A stretch of 64,000 nucleotides of DNA, taken from Komagataeibacter oboediens (lineage in GTDB: Bacteria; Pseudomonadota; Alphaproteobacteria; Acetobacterales; Acetobacteraceae). The translations under genes were made by a program, and so were the position numbers. The stretch's first letter is position 1, and each line of letters begins with the position of its first letter. The notes beneath the pieces are model-generated. The model was not told the origin of the DNA, ran no database searches, and worked only from the letters and a program-made list of their open reading frames with translations. The stretch spans positions 1 to 64,000 of the forward strand of contig NZ_NKTX01000013.1 in the NCBI RefSeq assembly GCF_003207815.1. The letters run 5' to 3'. Below, in pieces: positions 43,152 to 53,042 of the stretch.

Positions 43152-45599
43152 ATGTCGGGAATGGAAGGAAGGGCCCAACGTCATTTGTTCATATCACGGA
43201 CGAACTGCCTTATGCTTCGTTGCTATAGTACTTTTTTCATAACCGGAACGTCGGGAATGTTCCTGCTGGCCAGCACCGCGCTGGCTGCACCGGTAACATC
43301 CACGTCGCAGGATAAGACTGGCAGGCCTGTCGCCGTAAAGGCGGCGTCCCCCGCGACGTCCGTCGCAAAAAACCAGACCACCGGGACGCCTGCGGGCCAG
43401 GCATCGGGCACGGCTGCCCCCATCGCCGGGATACTGGATGGTTCAAACGGGGAAACAATTACCGTTCATGGCCACCATGCGGCGGATGGCACCAGCGCCA
43501 AATATATGAACAAGAACATCTATCTGGGGCCGCTGGGCAACCGCGATACGCTGGATACGCCCTATTCTGTCATGGGTGTGCCGCATGACGTCGTGGTCAA
43601 CCAGCAGCTGCGTAACATCAATGACATGGCGCAGTACCTGCCTTCAGTGCAGCTGGAAATCCGTGGTGATCCCAACACATCGCGCCCGCAGTCGCGCGGG
43701 TTCGAGGCCGATGTGGTGGCCAACTCTCGTCTTGATGGCCTGAACGTGGTCTCCACCACGCCCTATCCGGCGGAATGGGTTGATAACCTGCAGGTCCTCA
43801 ATGGTCTGGCCGGGGCGATGTACGGACCGGAAAACCCGTCTGGCGTGTTTGAATATACCCTCAAGCGTCCGACCAACCGCCGCACCGAGCGGCTTTCGGT
43901 TGGCGTGGATTCCATCGGCACGCCTACGGTCAATGGCGATATTTCTGGCCGGGTCGGTCGTAACGGCTGGTTTGGCTACCGCCTGAACATGCTGCATGCC
44001 AATGGTTCGGCCTATGCGCCGGGCAGCTGGATCCGGCGTGAGATGGTCAGCGCCGATTTCGATATCCATTTCGATTCCAAGACTGTCCTCGAACTTGATG
44101 CCAGCCACTATACCTATGATGAACGCGGCATGGCGCCCGGCTTTGGCATTGCCGCCGGCACAGCCGCCAATCCCACGGGCATTGGCGGGCAACTGCCCGA
44201 AGCGCCGGATCTGGGCAGACGTCTCGCCCCGGACTGGAGTGGGTACAACATGGAAACCAATACCTTCCTGGCCAAGATCAAGCACCAGATCAACAAGGAC
44301 TGGAGCTTCACGCTGGGCGGGCTGTACCAGGATGCCATGCGCCAGTCCTTCGGCATAAGCGATACGTTAAGTGCAACTCAGGGGTATGAGGGCTTTTACA
44401 GTTCAAAAGCCACGGCCACGACAACGGCAGATGACTTCCGCGTTGGCAGTAACATGGCGTATTTCAACGGCCGTGTTCATACCGGCCCCCTTACACATGA
44501 CCTGGTCATTGGCACCAATGGCTACATGATGGGGAATTACAACCCGACAACCGCGCTTACATCGGCGCAGAGTCTTGGTACATACAACATGTATGGTGCC
44601 GCCCCGACCAATGGCACGCAGCCCTATTATAGCGGGCGTTACAAATCCAGCAGCATCATGAGCCAGTCCTTCATTATTGGCGATACGATGCGGATCAACA
44701 AGCACTGGTCGGTCATGGGTACGCTTGCATGGAGCTGGATTGACCAGAAGGGTGCGCTCAATGCCACAAGTCCGCTCAAGAATACCTTTGAGGCCAATGC
44801 GACCTTCAGCCCGACGGCCAGCCTGATTTACAAGCCAACCCAGAACCAGACCCTGTATTTCACCTATGGCCGTTCTGCTGAAGCAGGGCCGGTTACGCCC
44901 AACAGCAAATATTATACCAATACCAATATTGCCCTGCCTGTTGCACATTCGGAAGAATATGAAGTCGGCTACAAGCTGCGATACCAGAAAATGCAGTTCA
45001 ACGTTGCCGGTTTCCGTATGACGTCACCTTATGCAATGTATATTCCCGCAGCGGACGGCTCCTGTTCGGGTGGCACGACCTGCCAGACTTATGAATATGG
45101 CGGCACACAGCGCAATTACGGTGTGGAAGCCCAGATTTCAGGTGAAGTCCTGCCCAATCTGTCGGTTCTGGCCGGCATGACGTGGCTGGATGCGGAACTG
45201 GTCAACAGCAAGACCGCTGCCTATAACAACAAGGAAATCGTGGGTGCGGCCCCGCTGCAGGCCAACCTGCTGCTGGATTACCGCCTGCCGGCGTCGCTGG
45301 GTTCCTTCGCTTCGGGCTGGGCCTTCAACGCCAGCGTCCATTACATGGGCAACCGTGCCGCCAACATTACCAACACGCTGCATACCGGTTCCTATACCAC
45401 GCTGGACCTTGGCACACGTTACGCCTTCCATGTTTCCAAATTCCCATGGGTTGCGCGTTTTGGTGTCAGCAATGCCACGAACGAGCGGTACTGGGCCTCG
45501 GTCTATACAGGTTCGCCCAGTGGCACATCCGGCGCCGCATCAACCCTGTATGCGGGGCTGCCGCGCGTCTATCATTTCACACTTTCGATGGAGTTCTGA
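43152..45599 (+). CDS. TonB-dependent siderophore-type receptor
   Basis: An 815-residue outer-membrane receptor. A signal peptide lies at about residues 21-46 (ending STALA-AP), so the true start may be ATG 43212 (residue 21) or 43161; none has a strong ribosome site. A low-complexity Ala/Thr/Gly stretch (47-95) precedes the plug domain (about 110-245), with TPYSVMGVP, SVQLEIRGDPNTSRPQSRGF and LNGLAGAMYGPENPSGVFEYTLKRP. The 22-strand barrel follows and ends in YHFTLSMEF, with the usual terminal Phe. Substrate is probably a ferric siderophore. It is followed by a terminator and appears monocistronic. Confidence 0.9.
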   Translation: MSGMEGRAQRHLFISRTNCLMLRCYSTFFITGTSGMFLLASTALAAPVTSTSQDKTGRPVAVKAASPATSVAKNQTTGTPAGQASGTAAPIAGILDGSNGETITVHGHHAADGTSAKYMNKNIYLGPLGNRDTLDTPYSVMGVPHDVVVNQQLRNINDMAQYLPSVQLEIRGDPNTSRPQSRGFEADVVANSRLDGLNVVSTTPYPAEWVDNLQVLNGLAGAMYGPENPSGVFEYTLKRPTNRRTERLSVGVDSIGTPTVNGDISGRVGRNGWFGYRLNMLHANGSAYAPGSWIRREMVSADFDIHFDSKTVLELDASHYTYDERGMAPGFGIAAGTAANPTGIGGQLPEAPDLGRRLAPDWSGYNMETNTFLAKIKHQINKDWSFTLGGLYQDAMRQSFGISDTLSATQGYEGFYSSKATATTTADDFRVGSNMAYFNGRVHTGPLTHDLVIGTNGYMMGNYNPTTALTSAQSLGTYNMYGAAPTNGTQPYYSGRYKSSSIMSQSFIIGDTMRINKHWSVMGTLAWSWIDQKGALNATSPLKNTFEANATFSPTASLIYKPTQNQTLYFTYGRSAEAGPVTPNSKYYTNTNIALPVAHSEEYEVGYKLRYQKMQFNVAGFRMTSPYAMYIPAADGSCSGGTTCQTYEYGGTQRNYGVEAQISGEVLPNLSVLAGMTWLDAELVNSKTAAYNNKEIVGAAPLQANLLLDYRLPASLGSFASGWAFNASVHYMGNRAANITNTLHTGSYTTLDLGTRYAFHVSKFPWVARFGVSNATNERYWASVYTGSPSGTSGAASTLYAGLPRVYHFTLSMEF

Positions 45600-45617
45600 T
45601 CCACGTTTCATGAAGGT

Positions 45618-45647
45618 GGGGCATGTGGGTCGCATGCCCCCTTTTTT
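45618..45647 (+). terminator. Intrinsic terminator after the TonB-dependent receptor
   Basis: A perfect 8-bp stem GGGGCATG / CATGCCCC (45618-45625 and 45633-45640) with a 7-base loop, followed by CTTTTTT. It begins 19 bp after the receptor stop. The rest of the gap to purU (268 bp) shows nothing recognisable. Confidence 0.85.
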
Positions 45648-45915
45648 GTGTGATACGGATCGCCTGTAGCTGCCAGTAAAGCAGACGGTCAGGTAGGCAG
45701 GCATCCTTACCCGCATCCTGATCCGCTGGCTTCGATCATGACCTCCCCCGGTTTAGCCATTGCCCGCAGGTACGCCACCGTGACGGTGCAGGCTACACAC
45801 GCAAAAACCACGTTGATTGGCAGCATCGATCCCCGGCCATTCATGGCGCACATTCCGTGCAACCTGAAAAATGAAACGCCCGGCGGGCACCACCATCGTA
45901 TCCTGCGCGCATCGC

Positions 45916-46788
45916 TTAGGATGTAAATACAATCGTCTTGTGGCCGGTTATGATGGTACGGCGTTCAATATGGTACCTGACGGCACGGGCCAGAACGCGG
46001 CGTTCTATGTCACGTCCCTTGCGCACAAGGTCATCGGGCGTATCGGCATGGGAAATACGCTCGACATCCTGTTCAATGATCGGGCCTTCATCAAGATCGC
46101 TCGTCACATAATGCGCTGTTGCGCCGATCAGTTTGACCCCCCGGGCAAAGGCCTGATGATAGGGGCGCGCGCCCTTGAAACCGGGCAGAAATGAATGGTG
46201 GATATTGATGCAGCGCCCCGACAGCCGGTGCGACATGTCATTGGACAGGATCTGCATATATCGCGCCAGCACGACCAACTCGGCCCGGCTGTCGTCCATG
46301 ATCTGCAGGATCCGTGCTTCCTGCGCCGGTTTGGTGTCCGGTGTTATGGGCAGGTAATGAAAGGGAATACCACCAAAATCGAGGTTTTTATATACGTCAC
46401 GCGGGTGGTTTGAAATAATGCCGACCGGATCAATCGCCAGTTCCCCGATCCGCCAGCGATAGAGCAGGTCCACCAGGCAGTGATCAAAACGGGACACCAG
46501 TATGAGAACCCGCGGGCGCCGGGCCGTGGTGGTCAGGGACCATGTCATGTCGAATTCATGGGCCAGACGCATGAATTCCTCTTCCAGCACCGATCTGTCC
46601 GTTGTGCCATCCTGTATTTCAAAGACGACACGCATGAAGAACTGTCTGCTTTCCGTTTCGTCAAACTGCTGGGCTTCGGTAATATTTGCGCCCAGTTCAG
46701 CCAGACCATGGCTTATGCCCGCCACAATACCGGGACGGTTGGGGCATTTTATCGTAACGATATAGATTGTTTTGACACCCTCGGTCAT
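45916..46788 (-). CDS. purU: Formyltetrahydrofolate deformylase
   Basis: A 290-residue enzyme that hydrolyses 10-formyl-THF to formate and free THF. An N-terminal ACT domain ([29 protein letters not shown]) is followed by a formyltransferase-like domain. The latter has [79 protein letters not shown], with the catalytic Asn/His/Asp set. I start at 46788, which overlaps the soxG stop by an ATGA and has GGAAG seven bases upstream. It is the last gene of the sox operon and would regenerate THF from the C1 units the oxidase makes. Confidence 0.93.
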   Translation of the reverse strand: MTEGVKTIYIVTIKCPNRPGIVAGISHGLAELGANITEAQQFDETESRQFFMRVVFEIQDGTTDRSVLEEEFMRLAHEFDMTWSLTTTARRPRVLILVSRFDHCLVDLLYRWRIGELAIDPVGIISNHPRDVYKNLDFGGIPFHYLPITPDTKPAQEARILQIMDDSRAELVVLARYMQILSNDMSHRLSGRCINIHHSFLPGFKGARPYHQAFARGVKLIGATAHYVTSDLDEGPIIEQDVERISHADTPDDLVRKGRDIERRVLARAVRYHIERRTIITGHKTIVFTS

Positions 46789-47390
46789 GGGCAAACTTCC
46801 GATACAGGTACGCCGCCACGCGCCGCGTGGCAAAGGTCGTGGTAAAGACTGTGAGCAAGACTGCGAAAAACGAACAGGTCGTATGTCGGCGTCATGTCAT
46901 GCTGTAAGATCTGGACAGGTATATGTCCCGCCAGCGTCAGGGCCGTGCTATCGGGGGCGAATGCACGGGGATGCAGGTCAATCGGGACAAGTTTTGACAA
47001 GATCGCGCGTGAATCCGGGCCGCGGACCCGTATGACGCTGCGTCCATCCCCCTGTGCCGTAATGGCCGCATGGGGCTGCGTTACCCGTCGCAGCCCGTCC
47101 AGGAGGTCAGCCTGCCCCTGCGGTGCACAGACCAGCCATTGGTCCGGTCCCGCCCAGATGAAACGCACGGCATCACGGCCATCACGGGCATGGGATGTCA
47201 CGGGTGCCTCCACGCCATATGCCGCCATCAGTGCGGTCTGGACGGCGGCATGGGACGCAGGGGAAAACTGCATGCTGGCAAGCTGCAGATCCGGCCCGGG
47301 GCCGATCGTGACGCGTGCGGCCTGTTCGCCCCCGGGCGGGATGAAGGGGGCTGACGGAATGGGTGACGTGGCGGCCAGTGTCTCAGGCAT
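46785..47390 (-). CDS. soxG: Sarcosine oxidase / N-methylglutamate dehydrogenase gamma subunit
   Basis: A 201-residue subunit of the GcvT-like fold. The start is ATG 47390 ([10 protein letters not shown]), 8 bp inside the soxA end; a longer open frame upstream is only the shadow of soxA. Recognisable blocks are [50 protein letters not shown] and [28 protein letters not shown]. The gamma subunit supports the heterotetramer of the folate-linked oxidase. It could be MgdD if the complex acts on N-methylglutamate. It overlaps purU by 4 bp. Confidence 0.88.
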   Translation of the reverse strand: MPETLAATSPIPSAPFIPPGGEQAARVTIGPGPDLQLASMQFSPASHAAVQTALMAAYGVEAPVTSHARDGRDAVRFIWAGPDQWLVCAPQGQADLLDGLRRVTQPHAAITAQGDGRSVIRVRGPDSRAILSKLVPIDLHPRAFAPDSTALTLAGHIPVQILQHDMTPTYDLFVFRSLAHSLYHDLCHAARGGVPVSEVCP

Positions 47391-50300
47391 GCAGGCGGTC
47401 TCCGGCAGGATCGAAGAAGGTGGGAGGGCAGACGACTGCGGCAACCTGGCTGTCGGCCAGCGGGTTATGGACCATGACCATCTCGCCATGACGGGCAGGA
47501 CCGCCAGACAGGAAGCCCAGTGCGATCCATCCATCCAGTGTCGGGGACCATGCGGCAGACGAGATCCATCCCTGATCATGCGCGCCCGTGGCCTCGGCGC
47601 CATGGGGCAGCAGGTGGCTGCCCGCGACCAGTTCATCGTGCGCATGAACCGGACGCAGGCCAACCAGCGTGGGGCGCACGGGGTCGGTCAGGGCAGGGCG
47701 GGCAGCCATGGCGCGGCCAATGAAGTCCTTTCGGGTGGACAGCATCCGCCCCATGTTCAGGTCATGCGCCGTTGTCTGGCCATTGAGTTCCGGTCCGGCG
47801 GGGTGACCCTTTTCAATGCGCATCACCCCCAGCGCTTCAGTGCCATAGGGCGCGATGCCGTACGGGGCGCCAACCTTCATGAGCAGCCGTGCCAGCGCAT
47901 CGCCATACCGTGCGGGAACCGCCAGTTCGTACGCAAGCTCCCCGGAGAAGGAAAGGCGGAACAGGCGCGCGGCCTGTCCGCCGCATATGGTGATTTCGGC
48001 AGCATGCATGTAACCGAAAGCGTCATTGGACAGGTCCGTATCCGGATCGACGACATGACGCAGCACATCGCGTGAGCGCGGGCCGGCAATGGCCATCTGC
48101 GCCCATTCATCGGTTACGGATATGAAGTGGACATCCAGTTCCGGCCACAGCCACTGGTGGCACAGTTCCATATGCTGCATGACCGCACCAGCATGTGCGG
48201 TGGTCGTGGTCATGACATAATGCTGTTCACCCAGTCGCGCCGTGGTGCCGTCATCAAAGGCAAAGCCGTCCTCCCGCAGCATCAGGCCGTAGCGGACCCG
48301 CCCCACGGGCAGTTTTTGCCATCCATTGATATACAGGCGGTCAAGGAAGGTAGCGGCGTCAGGACCCTGAATATCGATCTTGCCCAGTGTGGTGACATCA
48401 CAGAACCCGACGGCCGTACGGACGGTTCTCACCTCGCGGTTGACGGTATCGCGCCAGTGGGTTTCTCCGTCCTGCGGGAACCACTGTGCCCGGTGCCAGA
48501 TTCCATTGGCCGTAAATACGGCGCCCTGCTGGCGCGCCCATTCATGGGTGGGGGTCAGTCGGTCCGGCTTGAAATACCTGCCGCGATGCGCGCCCGCAAG
48601 CGCGCCGATGGCCACGGGCTGCACGGGCGGGCGGAACATGGTCGTGCCCGTCCGGGCAATGTCCTGACCGGTCTGCTGCGCCAGTGCAGCCAGACCATTG
48701 ATGTTGGATGTCTTGCCCTGATCTGTTGCCATACCCAGCGTGGTGTAGCGCTTGACATGTTCAACGCAGCGAAAGCCCTCCATCGCGGCCAGGCGCACGT
48801 CCTTTGCCGTGACGTCATTCTGGAAATCGATGAACGCCTTGCTATCTCTGCCTGCCTGATCCTGCAGCACGGGCTGGATGGCCTGAATGCCGTAGCTTTC
48901 CCGCGGTGCGGCCGGCAGGGGGGGCAGTTCGGTGTCAAAGCCACACGCGGCAGCGGCTTCCTGCCCGCGCGCAGCCCCTTCGTGCAGGCAGTCGGCAGTC
49001 ATGAAGGTGCCATTGGCCACGCCAGCCGCCAGCATGCCGGGCGGGAAAGACCCGGCTGTGAAAGCGCATAGTTCCGGGTCATAAACCGGTTTTGCGCCCA
49101 GATGTGTCGTCAGGCTCAGTTCCGGGTTCCAGCCGCCCGACATGGCGATCAGGTCGCAGGCCACATGCCTGACCCTGCCCGACCGGTCCCGTATGGCCGC
49201 AGTATGAACCCCGAGGCGGCCATAGGTATTGGAAATCGCGCCGCCAGTGAAAAGGCGCGCACCAGTGTCATGGGCGACCTGCTGTGCCATATCGCTGGCC
49301 TGCGTGCGCGTATCCACAATGGCGGTGACCGCCGCACCGGCATGCTTCAGGTCCACGGCCGTGCGCAGGCCATCGTCATTATTGGTGAAGACGATGGCGC
49401 GCTGTCCCGCCACGACGCCGAAACGGTTGATATAGGTGCGCACGGCCCCGGCAAGCATGATGCCCGGACGGTCGTTGTTGGGAAAGACCAGGGGACGTTC
49501 GATCCCGCCGCCTGCAACAATGCAGCGACGGGCGACAATGCGCCACAGACGCTGGCGGGGCTGGTCAGAGGCAGGACAGGACACATGATCCGCCACACGT
49601 TCCAGCGCGCCATAGGTGCCGCCATCATATGTCCCGAAAACGCAGGTGCGCGTCATTATGCGCACCTCGGGCATCTGACGCAGGGCGGCCACGGTCCGGT
49701 CCGCCCACTGCCAGCCGGGAACGCCATCAATATCGGTCCGCTCCGCCCGCAGGCGTCCACCTGTCACGCTGTCCTGTTCACACAGGATGACCCGCGCGCC
49801 CGAACGTCCCGCCACCAGGGCCGCGGCAAGCCCCGCCGGGCCACTACCCACCACCAGCACATCACAGAACGTGGTGGTTTTTTCATACAGGTCGGGATCC
49901 GCCTCGTCCGCTGCCCGGCCGAGGCCCGCGGCACGGCGGATGAGGGGTTCATATACCTTTTCCCAGAACGCGGCAGGCCACATGAAAGTCTTGTAGTAGA
50001 ACCCGGCCGTAAACAGGGGGGAAAACAGCCCGTTAACGCCAAGTGCGTCCATGCGGAGGGATGGCCAGCGGTTCTGGCTGCATGCGTCCAGCCCGTCGAA
50101 CACTTCGGTGACAGTCGCGCGGCTGTTGGGTTCGCGCCATGCGCCCGTGCGCAGTTCCAACAGGGCGTTGGGTTCTTCCGGGCCGGCCGTCAGGATGCCG
50201 CGCGGGCGGTGATACTTGAACGAACGCCCTGCAAGATGCTGCCCATTGGCCAGCAGGGCCGACGCCAGCGTATCACCCGGATGTGCGTCATAGCTTATCC

Positions 50301-50415
50301 CGTCAAAGGTAAAACGGATGATCGTATCCGGATCGATCCCGTTGGCGGGGATACGACGTCCGGCCTGTCCCGACAGGCGGTGGGAGCAGGCATCTTTCTT
50401 CCACGGCAGTTTCAT
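47383..50415 (-). CDS. soxA: Sarcosine oxidase / N-methylglutamate dehydrogenase alpha subunit
   Basis: A 1010-residue, multi-domain subunit. The N-terminal 2Fe-2S-ferredoxin-like domain (FDGISYDAHPGDTLASALLANG) is followed by an NAD-binding Rossmann domain (VVGSGPAGLAAALVAGRSG, near 190). The C-terminal half is a GcvT-like tetrahydrofolate-binding domain (about 600-1000, with GPRSRDVLR and FSGELAYELAVPA). The length is normal for heterotetrameric sarcosine oxidase. The folate domain captures the methyl group as methylene-THF. MgdC of N-methylglutamate dehydrogenase is homologous. It overlaps soxD by 4 bp and soxG by 8 bp. Confidence 0.92.
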   Translation of the reverse strand: MKLPWKKDACSHRLSGQAGRRIPANGIDPDTIIRFTFDGISYDAHPGDTLASALLANGQHLAGRSFKYHRPRGILTAGPEEPNALLELRTGAWREPNSRATVTEVFDGLDACSQNRWPSLRMDALGVNGLFSPLFTAGFYYKTFMWPAAFWEKVYEPLIRRAAGLGRAADEADPDLYEKTTTFCDVLVVGSGPAGLAAALVAGRSGARVILCEQDSVTGGRLRAERTDIDGVPGWQWADRTVAALRQMPEVRIMTRTCVFGTYDGGTYGALERVADHVSCPASDQPRQRLWRIVARRCIVAGGGIERPLVFPNNDRPGIMLAGAVRTYINRFGVVAGQRAIVFTNNDDGLRTAVDLKHAGAAVTAIVDTRTQASDMAQQVAHDTGARLFTGGAISNTYGRLGVHTAAIRDRSGRVRHVACDLIAMSGGWNPELSLTTHLGAKPVYDPELCAFTAGSFPPGMLAAGVANGTFMTADCLHEGAARGQEAAAACGFDTELPPLPAAPRESYGIQAIQPVLQDQAGRDSKAFIDFQNDVTAKDVRLAAMEGFRCVEHVKRYTTLGMATDQGKTSNINGLAALAQQTGQDIARTGTTMFRPPVQPVAIGALAGAHRGRYFKPDRLTPTHEWARQQGAVFTANGIWHRAQWFPQDGETHWRDTVNREVRTVRTAVGFCDVTTLGKIDIQGPDAATFLDRLYINGWQKLPVGRVRYGLMLREDGFAFDDGTTARLGEQHYVMTTTTAHAGAVMQHMELCHQWLWPELDVHFISVTDEWAQMAIAGPRSRDVLRHVVDPDTDLSNDAFGYMHAAEITICGGQAARLFRLSFSGELAYELAVPARYGDALARLLMKVGAPYGIAPYGTEALGVMRIEKGHPAGPELNGQTTAHDLNMGRMLSTRKDFIGRAMAARPALTDPVRPTLVGLRPVHAHDELVAGSHLLPHGAEATGAHDQGWISSAAWSPTLDGWIALGFLSGGPARHGEMVMVHNPLADSQVAAVVCPPTFFDPAGDRLHA

Positions 50416-50696
50416 GATCCGGCGTTTTCCCTGGCCTGGCGTGCGACATCCACCGCGCGGACGACATCGGCAATTTCATGAGTGCGCATGTTGCGCGTCA
50501 CGACCAGCCATGCATGGCAGCCCGCGCCATGGTACCACAGTTCCCGGTGCCATCCGTCGGGATTGTCACGCAGGTAGACATAATCCACCCAGGCATGCGC
50601 CGGTGCATCCATACCGGGACGGTGCACCGTGGCATCCCCCCGATAGGTGAATTCTTCAATGCCGCGTGGCCCGCAGCAGGGACAGTTCAGACGCAT
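50412..50696 (-). CDS. soxD: Sarcosine oxidase / N-methylglutamate dehydrogenase delta subunit
   Basis: A 94-residue zinc-binding subunit with CPCCGPRGIEEF at the N-terminus and WYHGAGCHAWLVVTRNMRTHEI further on. The Cys/His ligands of the SoxD family are visible. It starts 7 bp after soxB and overlaps soxA by 4 bp. MgdB is the equivalent in the N-methylglutamate complex. Confidence 0.9.
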   Translation of the reverse strand: MRLNCPCCGPRGIEEFTYRGDATVHRPGMDAPAHAWVDYVYLRDNPDGWHRELWYHGAGCHAWLVVTRNMRTHEIADVVRAVDVARQARENAGS

Positions 50697-50703
50697 TGGA
50701 ACC

Positions 50704-51963
50704 TCAGTGCAGATTGGGCTGTGCGCCCATGCCTTTTTCGTCGATCACGGCCCCACGGCCAAAGCGGTCCAGACGGTATGCGGTCGCGACCGGATGGGGT
50801 TCGTTACGTGCGATCAGGTGCGCGAAACACAGGCCTGATGCAGGTGTCGCCTTGAACCCGCCATAACACCATCCGGCGTTGAGATAGAGGTTGTCCACCG
50901 GTGTCCTGTCGATGATGGGGCTGCCATCCATGCTCATGTCCATAAGGCCGGCCCAGTGACGCAGCAGCCGGACACGGCCGATCCGGGGCATGAGCGCCAT
51001 GCCGCCTTCGCACACATCCTCGATGACCGGCATGTTCCCACGCTGGGCATATGAATTATAGCCGTCGATATCGCCACCAAACACCAGGCCGCCCTTGTCG
51101 GACTGGCTGATATAGAAATGACCCGCGCCAAACGTCACCACGCAGTCGATGAATGGTTTCAGCCCTTCACTGACGAAGGCCTGCAGCACATGGCTTTCAA
51201 TCGGCAGGCGCAGACCCGCCATGGCCGCGACCCGCGACGAATTGCCCGCACATGACAGTCCCACGTGCCCCGCGCCAATGAACCCGCGCGTGGTTTCCAC
51301 CCCGACCGCCCGGCCCGCATGCATGCGGATGCCGGTGACCTCGCAGTTCTGGATGATATCCACGCCCAGCCGGTCGGCTGCACGGGCGAACCCCCACGCC
51401 ACGGCGTCATGCCGCACCGTGCCGCCGCGTTTTTGCAGCAGGCCGCCCAGTATGGGGAAACGGGCCGCGTCGTAATTCAGGAACGGCAGCTTCTGGCGTA
51501 CCGCTTCCGTATCCAGCAACTGCGCATCCACCCCGTGCAGCCGCATGGCGTTGCCCCGGCGGGTGTAGGCGTTGCGCTGGGCATCGTTATGGAACAGGTT
51601 GAGCACGCCGCGCTGGCTGACCATGGCGTTGTAATTGATGTCCTGCTCCAGCCCTTCCCATAATTTCATGGAACATTCGTAGAAGGGGATATTGCCCGAC
51701 AGCAGGTAGTTCGAACGGATGATGGTCGTGTTGCGGCCGATATTTCCGTTGCCGATCCAGCCCTTCTCCACAACCGCCACGCGGTGGATGCCGTACCGCC
51801 GGGCAAGGTAATAGGCAGTGGCCAGACCATGGCCGCCGCCACCCACGATCACGACGTCATAAGCGGGCTGTGGCTGTGCGTTCCGCCATACGGGGCGCCA
51901 GCCCGTCTGCCCGCGCAGAGCTTCCCTCAGAAGGGTAAAAATGGAATAATGATTGCTTTTCAT
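50704..51963 (-). CDS. soxB: Sarcosine oxidase / N-methylglutamate dehydrogenase beta subunit
   Basis: A 419-residue flavoprotein amine oxidase (DAO fold), the catalytic subunit. It has the FAD motif DVVIVGGGGHGLATAYYLARRYG near residue 35, EKGWIGNGNIGRNTTIIRSNY, and the C-terminal RTPVDNLYLNAGWCYGGFKATPASG. In the family this subunit carries covalent FMN and oxidises N-methyl amino acids. It is the first gene of the leftward operon and is divergent from a LysR gene 82 bp away. Confidence 0.93.
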   Translation of the reverse strand: MKSNHYSIFTLLREALRGQTGWRPVWRNAQPQPAYDVVIVGGGGHGLATAYYLARRYGIHRVAVVEKGWIGNGNIGRNTTIIRSNYLLSGNIPFYECSMKLWEGLEQDINYNAMVSQRGVLNLFHNDAQRNAYTRRGNAMRLHGVDAQLLDTEAVRQKLPFLNYDAARFPILGGLLQKRGGTVRHDAVAWGFARAADRLGVDIIQNCEVTGIRMHAGRAVGVETTRGFIGAGHVGLSCAGNSSRVAAMAGLRLPIESHVLQAFVSEGLKPFIDCVVTFGAGHFYISQSDKGGLVFGGDIDGYNSYAQRGNMPVIEDVCEGGMALMPRIGRVRLLRHWAGLMDMSMDGSPIIDRTPVDNLYLNAGWCYGGFKATPASGLCFAHLIARNEPHPVATAYRLDRFGRGAVIDEKGMGAQPNLH

Positions 51964-52008
51964 TACGAAATCTTCGCTCTGCCACCGTAGTCCATGCTAA
52001 CGGCTTTC

Positions 52009-52024
52009 ATAATGGAGACATTAT
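52009..52024. promoter_or_regulatory. Inverted repeat between soxB and the divergent lysR gene
   Basis: ATAATG-GAGA-CATTAT, a perfect 6+4+6 palindrome in the 82-bp divergent gap. Its T/A-flanked form fits LysR-type boxes. It lies 22 bp before the lysR start and about 45 bp before soxB. Confidence 0.5.
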
Positions 52025-52045
52025 AAATTTTTCTTATGGTATGGG

Positions 52046-53017
52046 ATGATGTCATTGAACGCTCCCCCGTTTGACCTGTCCGCGCTGAACGTCTTCCTTG
52101 CCGTATGCGACAACGGCAGCATGGCGGCGGCGGGACGTATGCTGGGCATAACCCAGCCCGCCGTGTCACAGACGATAGCCGAGCTGGAAAAGCGCGTGGG
52201 AACGCAACTGTTTGACCGTGGAGTGCGCCCCATGGTGCTGACGGCGGCGGGCACGGTGCTGCGCCAGTATGCGGCCGGGCTGATGGTCGAGATGCGGCAG
52301 ATCGTCGGACGCCTGCATGAAATGCGCTCCGGCCGGGTCGATCTGCTGCGTATCGGCATAGTCGATTCCCTGTCGCGTGCCGTAATGGGCGACGTATCGC
52401 ATTTCATGCGCGACCGCGTGGACCGGCTGGTGGTGCATGCCGGCCTGACCGAGTCCCATGTCACTGCCCTGCTGACCCGGCAGATCGATTTTGTCCTCAG
52501 TGTCGATAATCTGGAAGATGTCGCTGATCTGGAACGCTGGCCGCTGTTCGAGGAACCATACATGCTGCTGTGCCCCGCCGGGCTGCAGCCACCTTCACGG
52601 CTGCCAGACCTGCCGGGATTTTTCGCAGCCCATCCTTTCGTGCGGTTTTCCCTGCGTTCACGCACGGGCATGGAGGTGGAACGATACCTGCGGCGACTGA
52701 ACCTGGACATTCCCTATGGCCAGGAATTTGACCGTCCGGAGGGGGTGCTGGCCGCGTGCAGGCTGGGGGGTGTCGCCATTACCACGCCGCTATGCATGTA
52801 CGAGGCTGGCTTCGACGGTAGTGACGGGCTGGTATGTCACGCACTGCCGGCCGGCATGCTGCGCCGCAGGCTGACGCTGGTGGCGCGGCGGCGTGAATTC
52901 GGGCGCCTGCCGCTGGAGTTTGCCAGATCGCTCCGGGCTGTCCTCACGGACCGGACGCTGGGTGAACTGACCGCCCGTTTTCCTGCCTTTGCCGAGCAGA
53001 TGGACGTCCTGTCCTGA
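52046..53017 (+). CDS. LysR-family regulator divergent from soxBDAG-purU
   Basis: A 323-residue regulator. The helix-turn-helix is LNVFLAVCDNGSMAAAGRMLGITQPAVSQTIAELEKRVG (about 12-55), followed by the LysR substrate-binding domain. It has the classical divergent position relative to soxB, so it probably activates that operon. The first two codons are both ATG; either may be used. It is followed 25 bp later by the XRE-cupin gene on the same strand. Confidence 0.87.
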   Translation: MMSLNAPPFDLSALNVFLAVCDNGSMAAAGRMLGITQPAVSQTIAELEKRVGTQLFDRGVRPMVLTAAGTVLRQYAAGLMVEMRQIVGRLHEMRSGRVDLLRIGIVDSLSRAVMGDVSHFMRDRVDRLVVHAGLTESHVTALLTRQIDFVLSVDNLEDVADLERWPLFEEPYMLLCPAGLQPPSRLPDLPGFFAAHPFVRFSLRSRTGMEVERYLRRLNLDIPYGQEFDRPEGVLAACRLGGVAITTPLCMYEAGFDGSDGLVCHALPAGMLRRRLTLVARRREFGRLPLEFARSLRAVLTDRTLGELTARFPAFAEQMDVLS

Positions 53018-53042
53018 TTTTTGCCTTTCCGGGAGAAGAGAC

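Noticed and set aside
45738-45926. A 62-codon plus-strand frame between the TonB receptor and purU
   Set aside because: No ribosome site or motif, overlaps the purU end, and has no partner genes.
47391-47663. Longer form of soxG starting at 47663
   Set aside because: The extra 91 codons lie inside soxA in another frame and have no resemblance to the family; ATG 47390 gives the normal SoxG length.
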